35,495 bases of DNA. Origin: CAZBMJ01 sp964493205 (GTDB taxonomy: Bacteria; Myxococcota; UBA727; JABDBI01). Below, one piece after another: positions 34,244 to 35,495 of the stretch. The translations under genes and the position numbers were made by a program. Positions within the stretch are counted from its first letter, which is position 1; every line of letters starts with the position of its first letter. The stretch covers positions 1-35,495 of the forward strand of contig CAZBMJ010000022.1 of NCBI GenBank assembly GCA_964493205.1, in the 5' to 3' direction. The notes beneath the pieces are model-generated. The model searched no databases, had not been told where the DNA came from, and was given only the letters and a program-made list of their open reading frames with translations.

Positions 34244-35407
34244 ATGAGAATTTATATATTTATTTTATTAAGTTTTATTAATTTTTCTTTTGCCCAGAGC
34301 GATGAAAAATTAAAATTTGCTGGTGTTCCAGCAATAAGCTTTGATCCTGATTCTGGAATGGGTTATGGCTTAATTGGGTCAATGTTTGTAGAAAAACCAG
34401 GGTTTTCTCCTTATAAAAATTCACTAGATGCTCAAATACTTTTCAGCACAAAAAATGCTCATTCACATTACTTAAAATTCGATCAACAAAAGCCTTTTTT
34501 ATTGCCCTTAAGACTTATTTCTAAAGTTGGCTTTTTTTCCACTGACTCAAATAATTATTGTGGTAAAGCTTCTGATGCTGATTGTAGCCAAAAAAACCAG
34601 GTAAAACATTTTTATCATAATCGTTTTATGTCCATTAACGGCTTACTATTCGCACAATGGCTGCTTTATGAATCTGATTTTAAGCTGAGTTTAGCAACTA
34701 ATTATTTAGGTAATTATTATTTTAACAAAAATAATGAGGAATCTTTATATACAAAAGATTTTCCTGATCCTAATAAAAATCAAGGTTATTTGAGTACTTT
34801 TGAACTTGGTTTGATACTTGATAAGAGAGACTTTGAACCTTCAGCCACCAGCGGTTATTTAGTAGAAACCAGTGTGCGAGGTGGGCATAAAGTTATCTTA
34901 TCTAATTGGGATTATGTAGGCGTAAATTTATCAGGTAGATATTTTTTAGCCTTTGATGAGCAAAAAAGAGTTGTGTTAGCTACTCAAAGTGTTGCTGATA
35001 GTATTTTTGGTGAACTTCCCTTTGATGCCTTAAGTAAAGTAGGTGGAATGCATTCATTAAATAACTATAGTGCCATTGGAGGAAAATACTTAGGGAGAGG
35101 GATTAGTGATCAAAAGTTTGTAGGCCGATTAAAGCTCATGGAGCAGTTAGAGCTACGATATAGATTTGTGTCCTTTAACTTATTAAAGCAAGATTTTGAT
35201 CTATCCACTGCGGCCTTTGGTGATGTTGGTATGACTGCCTGGGACTATGATCGCCTTAAAAAGGATATGCGGCGAGTTTATACAGGCTTTGGTTCAGGCT
35301 TACGCATTCACTGGAATAAAAGCTTTATTATCAGAGCTGATTTGGGCTTTAGTCCACAAGAGCATTATTCACCAAAGTTTTACTTAGCTGTCGGTCAAGT
35401 TTTTTAA
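34244..35407 (+). CDS. Omp85/BamA-like surface antigen barrel protein
   Basis: 387 residues with a signal peptide (MRIYIFILLSFINFSFA) and an outer-membrane beta-barrel domain. LGLILDKRDFEPSATSGYLVE matches in shape the DxRDxxxxPxxGxxxE signature of the bacterial surface antigen (Omp85) barrel, and a later YLGRGI recalls the lid-loop RGY/F motif. No POTRA domains: the barrel starts soon after the signal peptide, so it is not BamA itself. It is in a short operon with the phosphohexomutase. The client or function is unknown. Confidence 0.82.
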   Translation: MRIYIFILLSFINFSFAQSDEKLKFAGVPAISFDPDSGMGYGLIGSMFVEKPGFSPYKNSLDAQILFSTKNAHSHYLKFDQQKPFLLPLRLISKVGFFSTDSNNYCGKASDADCSQKNQVKHFYHNRFMSINGLLFAQWLLYESDFKLSLATNYLGNYYFNKNNEESLYTKDFPDPNKNQGYLSTFELGLILDKRDFEPSATSGYLVETSVRGGHKVILSNWDYVGVNLSGRYFLAFDEQKRVVLATQSVADSIFGELPFDALSKVGGMHSLNNYSAIGGKYLGRGISDQKFVGRLKLMEQLELRYRFVSFNLLKQDFDLSTAAFGDVGMTAWDYDRLKKDMRRVYTGFGSGLRIHWNKSFIIRADLGFSPQEHYSPKFYLAVGQVF

Positions 35408-35411
35408 TAAC

Positions 35412-35495
35412 CTGAGTTTTGGATAAACGATAGATTAGGTGTTTGTTCTTTCATCCTAGGGTTCTCTCACACCTTTGGTGCTCGGTTACCCTAGG
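35412..35495. repeat. Terminal repeat and hairpin at the right window edge
   Basis: CTGAGTTTTGGATAA (35412-35426) is the inward-facing terminal repeat of an element that continues past the window. Inside it, CCTAGGGT (35455-35462) pairs with ACCCTAGG (35488-35495), and CACC/GGTG (35470-35480) forms an inner stem with loop TTT. The interior differs from the 9.3-kb element, so more than one element type may share these ends. Confidence 0.55.

Noticed and set aside
1..35495. tRNA or rRNA genes
   Set aside because: No cloverleaf-like or conserved rRNA segments were noticed in the intergenic spaces by eye; a covariance search was not possible.

Overview
The window is strongly AT-rich DNA from a Gram-negative bacterium. 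Sec signal peptides, a lipobox lipoprotein, two outer-membrane beta-barrel proteins and an FeoAB iron importer show the envelope type. An export apparatus of type III secretion style, a patatin phospholipase, toxin-antitoxin pairs, a DUF4143 ATPase and many secreted proteins of unknown function suggest a host-associated, possibly intracellular lifestyle. The phylum cannot be fixed from sequence alone. The long acyl-CoA dehydrogenase and lysine 2,3-aminomutase would fit a deltaproteobacterium-like lineage (Bdellovibrionota or Myxococcota), while the palindromic intergenic repeats recall those of Rickettsiales. This is low-confidence inference. Both window ends lie in copies of one terminal-repeat motif, so the window may be an assembly contig broken at repeats.

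Layout. 1-2.7 kb: repeat remnants, a secreted glycosyltransferase-like protein, a gene-poor stretch and a small secreted protein. 2.7-6.5 kb: feoA-feoB-patatin on the minus strand behind a candidate Fur operator. 6.6-9.2 kb: acyl-CoA dehydrogenase abutting a convergent outer-membrane protein. 9.2-9.8 kb: a 177-bp element with terminal inverted repeats, a multi-arm hairpin and decayed coding traces. 9.8-11.9 kb: an MntA/HepT nucleotidyltransferase/HEPN pair overlapping dbpA. 12-16.2 kb: gyrA and an SDR-DUF2867 protein. 16.3-18.9 kb: a secreted ChaN/TraB-like protein, a small membrane protein and kamA. 18.9-22 kb: AbrB-Doc toxin-antitoxin, AAA/DUF4143 ATPase and a TPR lipoprotein. 22-22.6 kb: nested repeats, including a 276-bp MITE-like insertion with terminal repeats and a target-site duplication. 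22.6-27.2 kb: two tandem paralogous secreted proteins with a nucleotidyltransferase-like motif set, divergent from two further secreted proteins. 27.2-32.4 kb: a compact minus-strand type III export operon sctN-O-P-Q-(fliO-like)-R-S-T. 32.5-35.4 kb: phosphohexomutase and an Omp85-type barrel protein.

Most unusual points: the type III operon has non-flagellar order and a SctQ-type two-SpoA protein but also carries a FliO-like protein; sctQ contains a well-placed internal ribosome binding site predicting a separate SpoA2 fragment; the secreted nucleotidyltransferase-like pair next to that operon belongs to no family I can name; and the palindromic repeats keep their hairpins by compensatory changes and are nested with a MITE.
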